Shown here piece after piece: positions 1 to 11,456 of a stretch of DNA of 64,000 nucleotides. The notes below the pieces were generated by a model. That model was not told the origin of the DNA. It ran no database searches and was given only the letters and a program-made list of their open reading frames with translations. Where the stretch lies: positions 744,001 through 808,000 of the forward strand of contig JBBMOL010000022.1 in assembly GCA_037954665.1 (NCBI GenBank), written 5' to 3'. This DNA is from Laguncularia racemosa. Its lineage: Eukaryota > Streptophyta > Magnoliopsida > Myrtales > Combretaceae. The position numbers and the translations under genes are program-made. How positions within the stretch are numbered: the first letter of the stretch is position 1; each line of letters starts with the position of its first letter.

Positions 1-789
1 CACGAGCTAATACACGACCGTATTAAGGATCGTGTATCTTTCAATGAGTTTTGGCTTCAACGCAGTTGGAACACAACTGTATAGGTAAGTCGTGTATCTT
101 TTGATTCAACACGGTCGAAACACAACCATGTTGATAGGTCGTGTATCTCTCAATTCAACATGATCGAAACACGGCTATGTTGAGAGGTCATATATCTCTC
201 GATATAAGCCTTATATTCAACACGGTCGAAACACGACCATGTTAGGAGACCGTGTATCTCTCGGTAATTTCCACAAAACCTAATTTCTTCATTCCAACTT
301 CTCCTAAACTCGATTCTCTTTATCCCTAGACTTAATTTAATCCCTAAAATACGTAATTAAAAATCAATTACAAGGATTACGGTACTTATATCAAAATTTC
401 TACAAATTGAATCCTTCAACCGTTGAGTCCCGTTCCCATTATGTCCTTTCCTCAAATTTGAGTCCTAATACGCATATGATACTCATAAGTTCTAAATCCA
501 ATAACCGTAATTGAAATTCTTGTGTAAAATCCTTACCTCCCGTACTTGGAATTGAATCATGTCGTTTTCCTTTAGTTGCCTTAAGGTTCCTGTGGAGAGC
601 ATCTCTAAGGTGTCCCTTTTTGTTTACTGATTAAAATGACAAAAGAGGGGAATGTTAGGTTATCTAAACCTTAAATACTTCTTTTTGTTAAATGTCCAAA
701 TTGCCCCCCAATTTTAATAAAATCCGAATCCGTGTCCTTGTCCTTAACTCTTTGTGACAATATATATATTAAAAATTTAGGTATTACAA
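1..789 (-). mobile_element. LTR fragment with palindromic sub-repeats, probably Tekay-like gypsy
   Basis: Read on the minus strand, the sequence begins TGTAATACC at 789, a common gypsy LTR start. A G-rich stretch followed by CAATTTGGACATTT comes soon after and resembles the early LTR of the Tekay-like element near 46045. Positions 1-260 hold about five imperfect copies of a 50-60 bp unit built on CACGGTCG..ACACGACCATGTT, each nearly palindromic. The other end lies outside the window. Past 789 the sequence changes character, and PHO1 exons begin 515 bp later, so the element probably sits in a PHO1 intron or has cut the gene. The boundary at 789 is inferred from the TGTA end only. Confidence 0.5.
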
Positions 790-1303
790 AATTAGACTAG
801 TGTCTCCTCAATTTGATATGACTAATGATCCCAGGAAATTGGTGCTCCCCATCACGGTTAGATTAATGAGATAAATCAATTTGACAACGAAAAACTCCGT
901 CAAGAAAATATTAACAATGGTTTAACTATGTCCTACAACAAAGAAAGTCCATTTAGGGTTAGTTAAGAGCAAAATTGTAATGAAAATAAATAATAAAACT
1001 TAACCGAGTCTCATCAAAATAATAAAACTCTTTAAAAATTACCATAATACTATTTTACAATTTTAAACCTTTAGCTATAATAAATATGAAATAGAAAATC
1101 TAAATATATCCCAGTAGAAACAAGCCCAAAAGCTATGCTCTGACACCAAAAGCAAATGCCATGTAGGAACTGCCTAAAACCTTTTACAAGCTTCTTCCCA
1201 TAAGTGAATGAAACATATGGGGAATTATTTTGTATATATACAAACTACATATTTAACAAGAAATTGTTTCTGTTAATTTTAATAATTTCGTTTGTACTTA
1301 CAG
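790..1303. other. AT-rich spacer or upstream intron of the PHO1-like gene
   Basis: No coding exon is visible. The sequence ends in a good 3' splice site (TTTGTACTTACAG, AG at 1302-1303) directly before the first recognisable PHO1 exon. It is most simply the remainder of a PHO1 intron. I could not find the preceding EXS exon here. Confidence 0.45.
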
Positions 1304-2944
1304 ATTTTTTTCGCCTTGCTTATATGCCCATTGGATATACTCTATCGCCCGACACGTTTTTGTTTTATTCGTATTATTCGTAACATAGTCTTCTCTCCAT
1401 TTTATAAGGTACGTTTTCTAATTTTTCACTTCTTGATTATTGATTTGTTCATCTTATTCAAGTCTACGTTAACTATCTACTGACTAGCTAAATGAGCAAT
1501 TTTTAAATTCAACGTTTGCAGGTTTTGATGGCTGATTTCTTTATGGCCGATCAACTCACGAGCCAGGTTATTTCTCGAAATATTTAAATTAAAATAGATT
1601 AACAATTGGATCAATAGTATTTGCTTTAGACAATTAAATTAATATATTAGAAAATACTCAATTTACAAATTGTTACCTTTTTTATTTGGTTTTATTTATT
1701 TATTTTCAATAGATCCCATTGTTGAGACACATGGAGTCTACAGCTTGCTACTTTCTAGCGGGAAGCTTCAAAACGCATCAATTTGAAACTTGCAAATCAG
1801 GAAGGCTATTTAGGGAACTTGCCTATGTCATCTCTTTTTCACCATACTATTGGCGTGCCATGCAAGTAATAATCTTAATCTCTTGATATACTCCAAGTGT
1901 AACAATATAATCTTATTGTGATAATCGTAGAAGCTGCATGGTTAAGCATTATTTCACAAATTTACGTAGATATAACATAAATATGAACCATTATGTAAGA
2001 AACTTAACCCTTTTCTTTTTTTACTTTTTTTTAAATGACTAAGTGTGCAAGGAGGTGGTTTGATGAATATAATGTTGACCACTTGGCAAACATGGGGAAG
2101 TATGTTTCTGCTATGGTGGCAGCCGGAGCTAGGATAACATATGTTAGGCAGCCCAACACCTTGTGGTTTGTTATAGTTCTAGTTACTTCGGTAGTGGCAA
2201 CACTCTATCAATTGTATTGGGATTTCGTCAAGGATTGGGGATTCCTCAACCCAAAATCCAATAATCCATGGCTAAGAGATGATTTGATTCTCAAGAGAAG
2301 AAGTGTCTACTATGCATCAATGGTAAGTTTTTGCTTATTTATCTCTTGCTATTACAGTACAAGTTCACATAAAAGCCTTCTTTTGTTTTTTTTTTTTTTT
2401 CGTTTTCAGAAATACGTGCAAATAACTAACCAATAGAAGTCACATTCACAACCAATGTGGAAGGATGCCGCCAGAAAAAGAAAGACCTTCCTTATTGGTC
2501 GATCTAGCTTAATTTTTCTTAAGGGAGATTATTCTTTTGTTGTAGGTCCTAAATGTGGTCCTAAGAGTTGCTTGGGTGGAGACAATGATGAAATTCCGTA
2601 TCGGAGTGGTTGAATCTCGTTTGTTAGACTTTTTCCTTGCTTCATTAGAAGTCATTCGACGAGGACATTGGAACTTCTATAGGTATTTGACCTTCACTAC
2701 ATATTAAAATCCAAGTAATCTTGAATCTACATAAGGTTCATTTTAATCATCATAAGATTTCTAGCCGTATATTTAATCTATCTTAGATTAGTATTTTCAT
2801 ACTATTGTGTAACTATATATATATTCTAACATAGCACTTTTCCAAAATCATAGGTTGGAGAATGAGCATTTGAACAATGTCGGAAATTTTAGAGCCGTCA
2901 AGACAGTTCCTTTGCCATTTCGTGAGATGGATTCCGATGGCTAA
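1304..2944 (+). CDS. PHO1: PHO1-like phosphate exporter, last six exons (EXS domain)
   Basis: PHO1 proteins export phosphate, classically into the root xylem. They carry a cytosolic SPX domain that senses inositol pyrophosphates and a membrane EXS domain. Six exons join in frame with canonical GT..AG borders: 1304-1408, 1522-1566, 1713-1865, 2044-2322, 2546-2682 and 2854-2944 (stop TAA 2942-2944). The translation matches the family's EXS half: FFMADQLTSQIPLLRH, FSPYYWRAMQCARRWFDE, LYQLYWDFVKDWGF, NPWLRDDLILKRRSVYY, IRRGHWNFYRLENEHLNN and a short tail after AVKTVPLPF. No stop or frameshift interrupts these exons. The SPX half and the first EXS exons are not in the window; an LTR lies at 1-789. 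So this is either the end of a live gene with a transposon-filled intron, or a 5'-truncated copy. The family call is very sure; function is open. Confidence 0.9.
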
Positions 2945-3750
2945 GCTTTTTTTGGCTAAATGTTTGATAAATGTCTAAACTGTTTCCTATGATTGAGACA
3001 AAGACATGCTTTTCTTAAGTTCTCATGTCTTGAGCTCGTTCATTGCATTTCATAGTTCGATCTCGCAAAGCACGAAAGAAGGAAAGAAAGAAAGAAGCAA
3101 TTCATAAGGGTTGAGTAATGGGGGGGGGAAGCAAAACGCTATTTTCGCCTTGTAAAGAGAAACCTAAACTTCCAAAACTATTATGTGTATCTAATACATT
3201 ACTTTTACGTTGTAAGTTCAACCGAAATTTGACATTATTTGCATTATCTTATTATTACCAATTTGTTTCCCATATTAATCTAGTGTAAAACAATTGTTTG
3301 CAAATAAATGAGCTATAAAATAACTGTAATAGAGTTTTACCAACCATGCCCATAACTACATAATTACTATGTAATAGAGTTTCACCAACCATGCCTATGG
3401 TAAGGGCTATATATGAATCAAGTCGAGACAATGCACTTCTAGGCTAAAATTCAAGGTCAATTTGAAACTTTGAAGCTTAAATTTGACTTAAACTCAATCA
3501 AACTTATAATTTTGAGTTCAAGATTAACTTTATTAAGCTTATTAAGACTCAATTAATCTAAAAATTATTTTCTTTTTAATTTAAATAATATCAACATTCA
3601 AACTTAAATTGAACTTAAGTAATATTTAAACTCAACTCGAACTTAATTAGGCTTACAAGCTAATTAAGCCAAACATCAAGCTCGATCTCAACTACCAAGT
3701 CAAGCCTTCACTATTGTGAAGCCAAACTTGAGTAAATATTGAGCTAAACT
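2945..3750. other. PHO1 3' flank and AT-rich spacer
   Basis: No gene is seen. The first few hundred bases probably hold the PHO1 3' UTR. A GAAA-rich stretch lies near 3065-3100 and a run of nine G at 3120-3128, unusual in this AT-rich sequence. From about 3420 to 3745 the sequence repeats short pieces such as CTCAACTCGAACTT and AAGCTTAATTAAG in a degenerate way, typical of old repeat DNA. Confidence 0.5.
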
Positions 3751-4289
3751 TGTAGGTTAGATTATATACACCGACGCAGCGCGTAGAAAGCGTAAAGCAC
3801 GAGACCAATTCTAGGATTAGACCTCACAGATAAACAAAGAACAATCTTAGTTTATTTCTTGAAATTTTCAATTGCACACAATTGAGGGAACAGAGAAAAT
3901 TCTTCTCCAAGTGTCTGTAATTCGATATATGATAAAAGATAACCCTAAAAATGACCTAGGAAACTATATATAATCCTTAGGGAAACAGTTAAAAAGGAAA
4001 TATATATGTACACGTAGAAATATATATATATGCACGTTCGTCATACGGCTTATACACGGCCATGTATAAAACCGTGTATGTTTCTGTGGATCTTCCAGAC
4101 TCAACACATGGTCGTGCCTTCGTACCGTGTATAAAGCCGTGTATGTTTCTGTAGATCTTTCAAACTCAACACACGGTTGTGCCTTGATGCCATGTATAAA
4201 ACTGTGTATATTTCTATGGAGCTTCTAAACACATTACACACCTGTGCCTTGTAAAAGACATGCATCCTGGAGCTTCTAAACACATTACA
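3751..4289 (-). mobile_element. 3' LTR of a decayed CRM-like gypsy element
   Basis: On the minus strand the LTR starts TGTAATGTG at 4289 and ends CCTACA at 3751, giving TGTA/TACA ends and a length of 539 bp. A polypurine tract (GATGGGGGCG, 4290-4299) abuts its start, just after the pol stop codon. It contains three degenerate copies of an 80-90 bp unit with CCGTGTATGTTTCTGT and ACACGGTCGTGCC (about 4030-4285). No 5' LTR is present because the element is broken near 6708. Confidence 0.7.
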
Positions 4290-4297
4290 CGCCCCCA

Positions 4298-6708
4298 TCA
4301 ACCGGTGTCAGCTACGATGTCCACATCATTCTCTCCCACCAATGAAGAACTCGACCCCGAGTTCTCTTCCGGATATAGAGGTTCGTCATCGGAGTAGAAT
4401 GGAGATAAATCAGCTACATTGAAGGTTTTCGAAATCTTCATGTTTTCAGGCCAACCACATACACATTGTCATTTATCTTTGCAACAATCTTGTAAGGGTC
4501 ATACTTCTTTGGTTGCCATTTACTATAAGTGCCCACAGGAAAACATTCTTTCCTTAAGAATACCATCACCCGATCTCCCACTTCAAAGAGCTTTTCCTTC
4601 CTATGCTTGTCTGTAGCTTTCTTGTACTTCTCATTAGCTTTCTCAATCTTCTCTTTCACTTCAGATGCCACCGCCTGATGTTGTTTAGCCATGTGTTTTG
4701 TAGTTACATTGGACTCTACACCTTTAGGCAACAAAGCTAAATCCAATGTGTGAGATGGCGCTTTTGTATAAACCACTGAAAAAGGAGATTTCTCAGTAGT
4801 TCTATGGATGGAACTGTTGTAAGCAAATTCAGCTTGAGAAAGCGCCAAATCCCATTGTTTTGGCTTTTCTCCACAAATGCTTCGTATTAAGTTGCCAAGG
4901 GTCACGTTCGTCACCTTCGTTTGCCCATCAGTCTGAGGGTAGGCTGTACTACTAAAATTGAGTGAGGAATTGAACATGTACCATAGTGTCCTCCAGAAAT
5001 GACTAAGAAACTTGGTATCCCTATCTGATATAATAGACTTGGGAACCCCATGCAACCTGACCACCTCCTTAAAGAATAACTTGGCAACACCTTGTGCATT
5101 AGCCGACTTCTTGCAAGGGATGAAGTGAGCCATCTTGGAGAACTTGTCTACAACCACAAAAACAGTGTCAGCACCTTGTTGGGTACGAGGCAAACCTAAA
5201 ACAAAATCCATAGATAGATCCTCCTAGATATTCTCAAGGACTGGTAGCGAAGTGTACAACCCAATATTCTGAAAATGTCCTTTAGATGTCTGACAGATGT
5301 AACACCTTTGCACAATTCTCCCCACATCTCTTCTTAGTTGAGGCCAATGATATCTTGCAACCACTGCCGCCAAAGTCTTATCTCGCCCTAGATGTCCTGC
5401 TAATCATCCTCCATGTAAGTCCCTAATCAACTTTTCCCTCAAAGATGATTCAAAAATACAAAGTTGATTTCCTTTCATTAAGTAACCCTCTAGGATATAA
5501 TAACTGTCACTAGGCTCCTGATCGATACACTTCTTCCATATTTTCCCGAAATCTACATCCTCCTCATATAGTTCCTTCATCTGCTCAAAACCTACCACCT
5601 CAACCCTCATGGTGATCAATAAATCAGCTCTCCTACTTAATGCGTCCGCCACCTTATTTTGAACTCCAGATTTGTGCATCAAGCGAAATGGAAACTTTTG
5701 TAGAAATTGGATCCATCTGGCATGCATGTCTTTACAGATGCGTGTCTGATTACTCAAATGTTTTAGAGCAACATAATTTGATTATAGAATAAATTCTTTC
5801 CCTACCAAGTAATGCTCCCACATCCTCAAAGCTCTAACCATTGAATAGAACTCTTTATCATAAGTAGACCAACTCCTCCTAGCTTTACAGAGCTTTTCAC
5901 TATGGAAAGCCACAAGTCTCTTCTCCTAAGATAACACTGCTCCAATACTTACCCCACTGGCATCACAGTCTACCTCAAACAATTTGTCAAAGTCTGGTAA
6001 CGCCAATACCGGCGCACTACATAATCTTTCCTTTAACACAGCAAACCCGGACTCAGCTTCTTCACCCCATTGAAACTTCCCCTTTTTCAGGCACTCAGTT
6101 AATGGGGCAGCGATAGTACTGAAATGTCGTATAAAGCGCCTATAAAACCTCGCCAACCCTAAAAAGCTCCTCAACTCAGTCACTGTCTTGGGAGTAGGTC
6201 ATTCTCTAATAGCCCTTACTTTCTCCTCATCCACCGTTATTCCTTCACCACTCACTACAAAACCCTAGAATAGCAACTTCTTTGACGTAAAAATACATTT
6301 CTTGAGATTGGCATAAAGCTTATTCTCCTTCAACACAGCTAATACACTTCTCAAATGCACTAAGTGCCCATCCTCAGTCTTACTATATATTAAAATATCA
6401 TTGAAATACACCACTACAAATCTACCAATAAAAGGCTTAAGTACCTAATTCATTACACGCATGAAGGTACTGGGTGCATTACTGAGGCCGAATGGCATAA
6501 CCAACCATTCATATAATCCTTCATTCATCTTGAAAGCAGTTTTCCATTCATCCACAGGTCTGACTTGGATCTGATGGTATCCACTCCTAAGATCCACCTT
6601 TGAAAATATCACTGCTCCACTCAGCCTATCCAACATGTCCTCAATGCAAGGAATTGGGAATTTATACCCAATTGTAATTTTGTTGATCGCACGGCTGTCT
6701 ACACACAA
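4298..6708 (-). pseudogene. Ty3/gypsy pol pseudogene (RT, RNase H, integrase), CRM-like
   Basis: Reading from 6708 to 4298 on the minus strand: reverse transcriptase (CVDSRAINKITIGYK, WLVMPFGLSNAPSTFM), RNase H (FEVDCDASGVSIGAVLS, 5926-6183), an integrase zinc-binding part, integrase core (MDFVLGLPRTQQGADT, IISDRDTKFLSHFW) and a C-terminal part ending FNVADLSPFYSDD, stop at 4298-4300. Several stops interrupt it, and a one-base frameshift near 4440 separates integrase from its tail. The first catalytic aspartate of the RT box is lost: YFND where YFDD is expected (about 6385). Gag, protease and the start of RT are missing beyond 6708. It is an old, dead copy related to the intact element at 37846-44645, but its pol stops before the LTR. 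Confidence 0.9.
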
Positions 6709-9501
6709 TTTAAATGGGAATTTAAATTAATTGTAATTTAAAGATAGGGCCTTAAAGGTTGTGATAAGGTGGGAGGGAGAGCCTTTTACTGAAGTTAAGG
6801 GCTTATCATTGGAAGGTGAAGAATCTAGTAAATCTACAATGTAATAAATTTGTTGAGTGGATTAGATCAACCAGTTATACACTTCAGTTAGGTTCTTAGT
6901 CTAGTGAAGGGCTTACCGTAGGACCTTGTTTGGGCTAGTCACTTCTCTTGATTCACTTTTTATAGGAGTAGATAGGCTGGTGTTTAAATTGCTAGATAAG
7001 ACAAGTGAATGGCTTTGGTTTAGGACTAAAGCTTCTTGTGTTTGGTTATGATTGTTAGGACTATTATGTGAGATGACTTGGCTTTATGGTTAAGCTATGT
7101 CTTAGGTAGAAGGGGCTCTTTTGAAAAGAGGTATGTAAGGCTAGATTGCCATTAAGATGCCCATCTATCTATAAGATTGAGGTATCTGAGGGAGAGATGT
7201 TCTAGCTTCTACTCCTTCAACTTGTGGCAGAGGAAATGTTTCACTCTATGTTGCCTCCTTGTAAGAGGAATGAATTGGAGATGTGTTTATCAAAGAAACC
7301 CCTTTGATCAACAATTTAATTGCTAGAGCTTCTAACCATTAAAACTAGCTCAATTTCTGTTCTTTCTTTTTTTTTCTTCCATTCTTATCCCATGCCTAAG
7401 GACTTTAAGATTTGTAACAATGAACTTAGAGCTGATCTTTTACAAAGTGGTCTCAAAGTTATGCGAGTTCCAACAAATTGGCATAAGAGACATGATGGTA
7501 AAGCAAGACTAGAGTCACAAACAAGCATTAGAGATATGATGGTAAAGCAAGAGTTGCATCAAGGAGGTAGATTAACCTAAGTTTGATAAGGACATAGTCC
7601 CTAATCATTGCATGCTCTAAGAGCTTGGTAGCAATGCTATGACATTAAGAATTTATGATTTGTGAACTACATATTAGAGTTATGTATGACATCAACAATT
7701 TTTGTCAAAACACGATTTTAGGCTTTATGAAAAATGGATCTTAGTGAAGTTAAATCTATAAAGGCTTCAAATAACAATCACGTAGAGTTAGATTACTAAT
7801 GTTTTGCTAGAGATACTTCAAAAAGAAGAAGGTAGTAAAAATATGATGATCTTTTTATCCTCACTTACATTATCAATTAGTGAGTTCGCAAAAATAGCAT
7901 CTTTAACAAAGATCAATTAAGCCACAAATGTGATCCACAAGCAACAAGTTGAAAGATCATTTAATTGTTGGACATTATCAAATCTCTAATGGCTATAGTT
8001 GTTATAAAGAGAAATATGGAACACCAATATATCCTTCCAATATTAGAAGATGTACCATGTGAGGTTAATTAGGTACGATGCAAATTAGAAGAGTATAGTA
8101 ATTGTTAATTGTGGTGGTAGTTGAGTTAAAGGGTGATGGGTTGTTTATTCATTTCATGGAAGATAGAGAAGCTCCAAGAGTGAGTTTCTTATATATTGTC
8201 AGAGAAATTGGTTCTAGGCCTACAAGTGTGTCTTGAGCAAATATGTCCATATAGGCAATTGGCAAAAGCTTTACTAGTGATGGTGGAGTCCGGGTTAGAG
8301 TACAGCATTGGTCCTTTTATCTCATTGGTTATTTAGGTTTTGGAGCTTTTTACGACATAACAAGATCTAGAGTCCCATGAAGGTTTGTTGGTCACAAGAG
8401 GAGTTAAGCCTTTTACTTGTTCCTACTACAAAAGATTGTTGATGCCTTAAGGTCTTGTGGAAGATGTAAATCCTAGGGTGAAGGATCATTTTGATGTTCT
8501 TAGTCATGATGGAAAACTGTGTAGTCAATATCCCAAAAATAATTTGTATTTAACTTTACTCAGTCAATGAGATCCAAAGAGTACCAAGTGACCCAATAGT
8601 GAGTGTAAACGTAGGTGGAGCTTGGAGGTCTACAAAATACTTGACAACTTGGTATGTGAAGTGGCAAGTATTGAGTGTAGAAGTGTTGAGCAGTGCAAAA
8701 GTTGATAGTTAAAAGGGTGTTTTGGAGTGAAGCAACAATGCCATATAAATGTAGGATAACAATCCCTGGAAATGAATACAGTGCATTAGGTACCCTATAG
8801 GCAAAGTGGTTTAATGGACAGCAATAGATGAGCTAGCTATAGGTGACGCTCGTGCAAATCTGTATCTTAAGTTATAGAAATTCAAGCTAAGATGAAAATT
8901 TATTGAGTACATCTTGAATTTGTAAGTCGATGCGAGAAAAAAAATTGGACGTGTACCAATACATATGTAACTCTTGAGTAATAACATAAAAATATTCGAC
9001 TAGTAATTGACAATGAGAAGCTCGGTTGCCTATTTTAGCTTTTAACAAGCAAAATTAAGTAATATATTCTTACATATTTTGTGCATGCAACATATGTTGT
9101 TTCAATACAAAAATGTACCAAGATAAGGTGGGGGCTTTTCTCCCTGTTGTTTTATAACTATGATGTGGATGATTCTAAGTACGCCCTCTGATAGCCTTGC
9201 AGCCTTTTATGTTAATGGATTACACAACATTTTGTTTCATCTCTTGTATGGTTCAATTTGATTGGAGAAAACATAAAATAATCGTTTACAGTCACATGAA
9301 GGGGGATATTAAAAACTGATACCACACCATTTCAGAATTATAAATAAAAATAAAAAATTATAGATAAAAGTGGAAGCTACATTATGTTTTTGCTTGTAAT
9401 AAAGGGCATTTGAATAGAAAGATGACCAAGTTTCCTGTTTAGTAGCACGCTTATATTAATATGGAATCAAATTGATCCATGATAACCAAGCAAATTGATG
9501 T
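6709..9501. other. unassigned spacer, no recognisable gene
   Basis: Both strands were read for motifs of common transposons and host genes; none was convincing. The longest open stretch, 7320-7580 on plus, is short and has no recognisable domain. The sequence is probably decayed repeat DNA, but that is inference only. Confidence 0.4.
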
Positions 9502-9735
9502 TTAGAATTTATTTAATGTTTCTTCACAATCGTACTCAATTGTTGAGTAGGCAACTTGATTGAGGAAGGTGTTAACTCGGTTTATGGCCCCTAATGTCAA
9601 AATAAGGGCATCTAGATGTTTGGCCTTTATGCTTCCAAATTGCCATAGTCCCCCTGTTGCCTCTGCAAATGATGCGTTATCCTTAGTTGGCCCTATAACA
9701 CGATCAAAGTACTTATAATGATTAAAATTTGCATG
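9502..9735 (-). CDS. unrecognised 77-codon open frame without ATG start
   Basis: The minus strand is open from 9735 to a stop at 9502-9504 with a fairly balanced composition (for example GGLWQFGSIKAKHLDALI and EYDCEETLNKF), which stands out in this stop-rich region. It has no initiating methionine near its upstream end, so it could be one exon or a relic. I do not recognise the family. No neighbouring exon was identified. A chance open frame remains possible. Confidence 0.25.
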   Translation of the reverse strand, partial: HANFNHYKYFDRVIGPTKDNASFAEATGGLWQFGSIKAKHLDALILTLGAINRVNTFLNQVAYSTIEYDCEETLNKF

Positions 9736-10525
9736 TCATATCATTGTTCTTAACAATCGAATCTACCATGAGATCAACTTTTAGTACTTCAACATAGCTT
9801 TTTCATCTAGAAGTACAAGCTTTGGATAAGTTGTAAATATTAGTGTTTATATTTATCTTATATACATTTAAATTTCTTATTTTTAAAATTGAACACTTAA
9901 ATTCTAAATCATTAAAAAAATATGAAAAAAACCTTCACACCATACTCAACTATTATGATCACCCAATTTGAAAAGTAAGGCAGTTAAGTAGGGATGTATT
10001 TATGATTTATCCAACAAGTAAGATAAAAATAGGTACAATTAACAAGGCTTCCAATCCATATATAATTACTACACTCTTATATTGGGATGAAATAGAATCT
10101 ATTATTTCCCTTTTGGAAAGTGTAATTCATCCATCGAACTCTAAATTATATGTCAAAAAGAAAATTACATGTCATGTTTCAGGATATAGAAGCTTAGTTC
10201 ATGCGCATATTTGAGAAGGCGAACCAAATTGCTCTTTTTCCATTTAATCAAGCCACATCCTCTTCTTCTAATTTTTTCTTTAATTTCTTCAAAAGTTTTG
10301 TGGTGGTTTATTGATTTTAATGACTAGGTTGGATTTCCACTCATCGTAAATAACTTTTCTTAATTTGAAATATTAGAAGTTGGTAACTTTCATACTTTAC
10401 GAAAACATATAATTACTGGGACTTCACTATTTCATTATTCTTAAATGGATATCTTGACTTTCGCATTGATAAGAACATAGCAAAATAAGTAGACAGAAAA
10501 AAAAAAAATAATAATAATAGCTAGC

Positions 10526-10552
10526 TCACCAACAGTGGTGCCATAAATTGAA
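10526..10552 (-). repeat. Athila-type primer-site relic, copy 1
   Basis: The minus strand reads TTTATGGCACC then ACTGTTGGTGA. This resembles the GGCGCCGTTGCCGGGGA leader next to the 5' LTR of Athila-type gypsy elements, with mostly G-to-A and C-to-T changes. The same core occurs again about 395 bp away. Confidence 0.45.
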
Positions 10553-10920
10553 AAAACATGCAAAAAAGTGGAAATATTTTATATTGATAGAAAATTTCAA
10601 GAAATCTACTAAAATAATATAAATTTAAAAAATCATGAAATAAAATACCTAAAAAAATTATTCTAAAACTAAGTAGTGAAATCACGGATCCAAAACATCC
10701 CTTCAATTGAGTCAATAACTTCCCTAAATAACCTATTTCGTAATTTTTTTTTAAAATAGTACTATTTTAATAGATTTTCCAAAAATCTCTCCAACTTGAT
10801 CCAATAAATAAAAAGAAAAGACAAACGGAGAACCTTTAGCATACTCAAACAGTCAACTTGAGAATTTGACTATTTAATTCTAATTTTTTATGTTGGGTTG
10901 ACGAGGATTCGCCTACTGTA

Positions 10921-10948
10921 CTTCACCAACAGTGGTGCCATAAATTGA
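10921..10948 (-). repeat. Athila-type primer-site relic, copy 2
   Basis: A second copy of the same core (plus strand CACCAACAGTGGTGCC followed by ATAAATTGA) in the same orientation. The flanks of the two copies are not obviously alike, so this is not a simple tandem duplication of a long unit. Confidence 0.45.
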
Positions 10949-11117
10949 GAAAAGAGTATTAACCCTAAAAAAAAGTTATTGCTCTGTAGACATGAACTTG
11001 CAACCATCTTCTTCAGTGGAGAGAAAAAGAAGAGACATTGTATCAATGTCATCCATTATGTGAACACAAGCGTAAAAAAGGTGGTGTTCGTTAAGATAAA
11101 TTGGCTCCACAAGGCCA

Positions 11118-11429
11118 TTAGTCTAAGCAAATCCCACTAAAATCCAGTGTAATTGGAACATTCAATAAAATATTTGAAATTGAGTGATAGATCGACGCAT
11201 AAAGCGACTGCATCAGTCGGCGTTTTTCGCCATTGTCAGCATAGACGTCCCTAAGAATTTGACTGATGGCTCCCACCACGTCAATCACCCTATCCAAGCT
11301 CTCACTGGATTCTTTAGCCATGCCGAAATTGTGATGAAGAACCTCTTCTACCGTCGCCCGAAGGGGAATGCCACTTCCCTCTTGATTAGTGTAGGTACGA
11401 GAAGAAGAAGAAGATGCATGCTTACCCTT
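11118..11429 (-). CDS. unrecognised open frame, about 103 codons
   Basis: The minus strand is open from 11429 to the stop at 11118. An internal ATG at 11321 starts MAKESSESLDRVIDVV, followed by a stretch that looks helical and charged (ISQILRDVYADNGEKRRLM). A GTAAGC resembling a 5' splice site sits just upstream. I do not recognise a family. It may be a relic exon or chance. Confidence 0.2.
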   Translation of the reverse strand, partial: KGKHASSSSSRTYTNQEGSGIPLRATVEEVLHHNFGMAKESSESLDRVIDVVGAISQILRDVYADNGEKRRLMQSLYASIYHSISNILLNVPITLDFSGICLD

Positions 11430-11456
11430 TTAGATGAAGTTGAGATTGAATACTGA

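Noticed and set aside
1292..1483. Short plus ORF beginning TTG at 1292
   Set aside because: Only 1304-1408 is a PHO1 exon; the ends of the frame run into introns on both sides.
2323..2436. Extension of the PHO1 exon frame past 2322
   Set aside because: GTAAG at 2323 is a 5' splice site and the next exon at 2546 continues the family sequence; the extension is intron.
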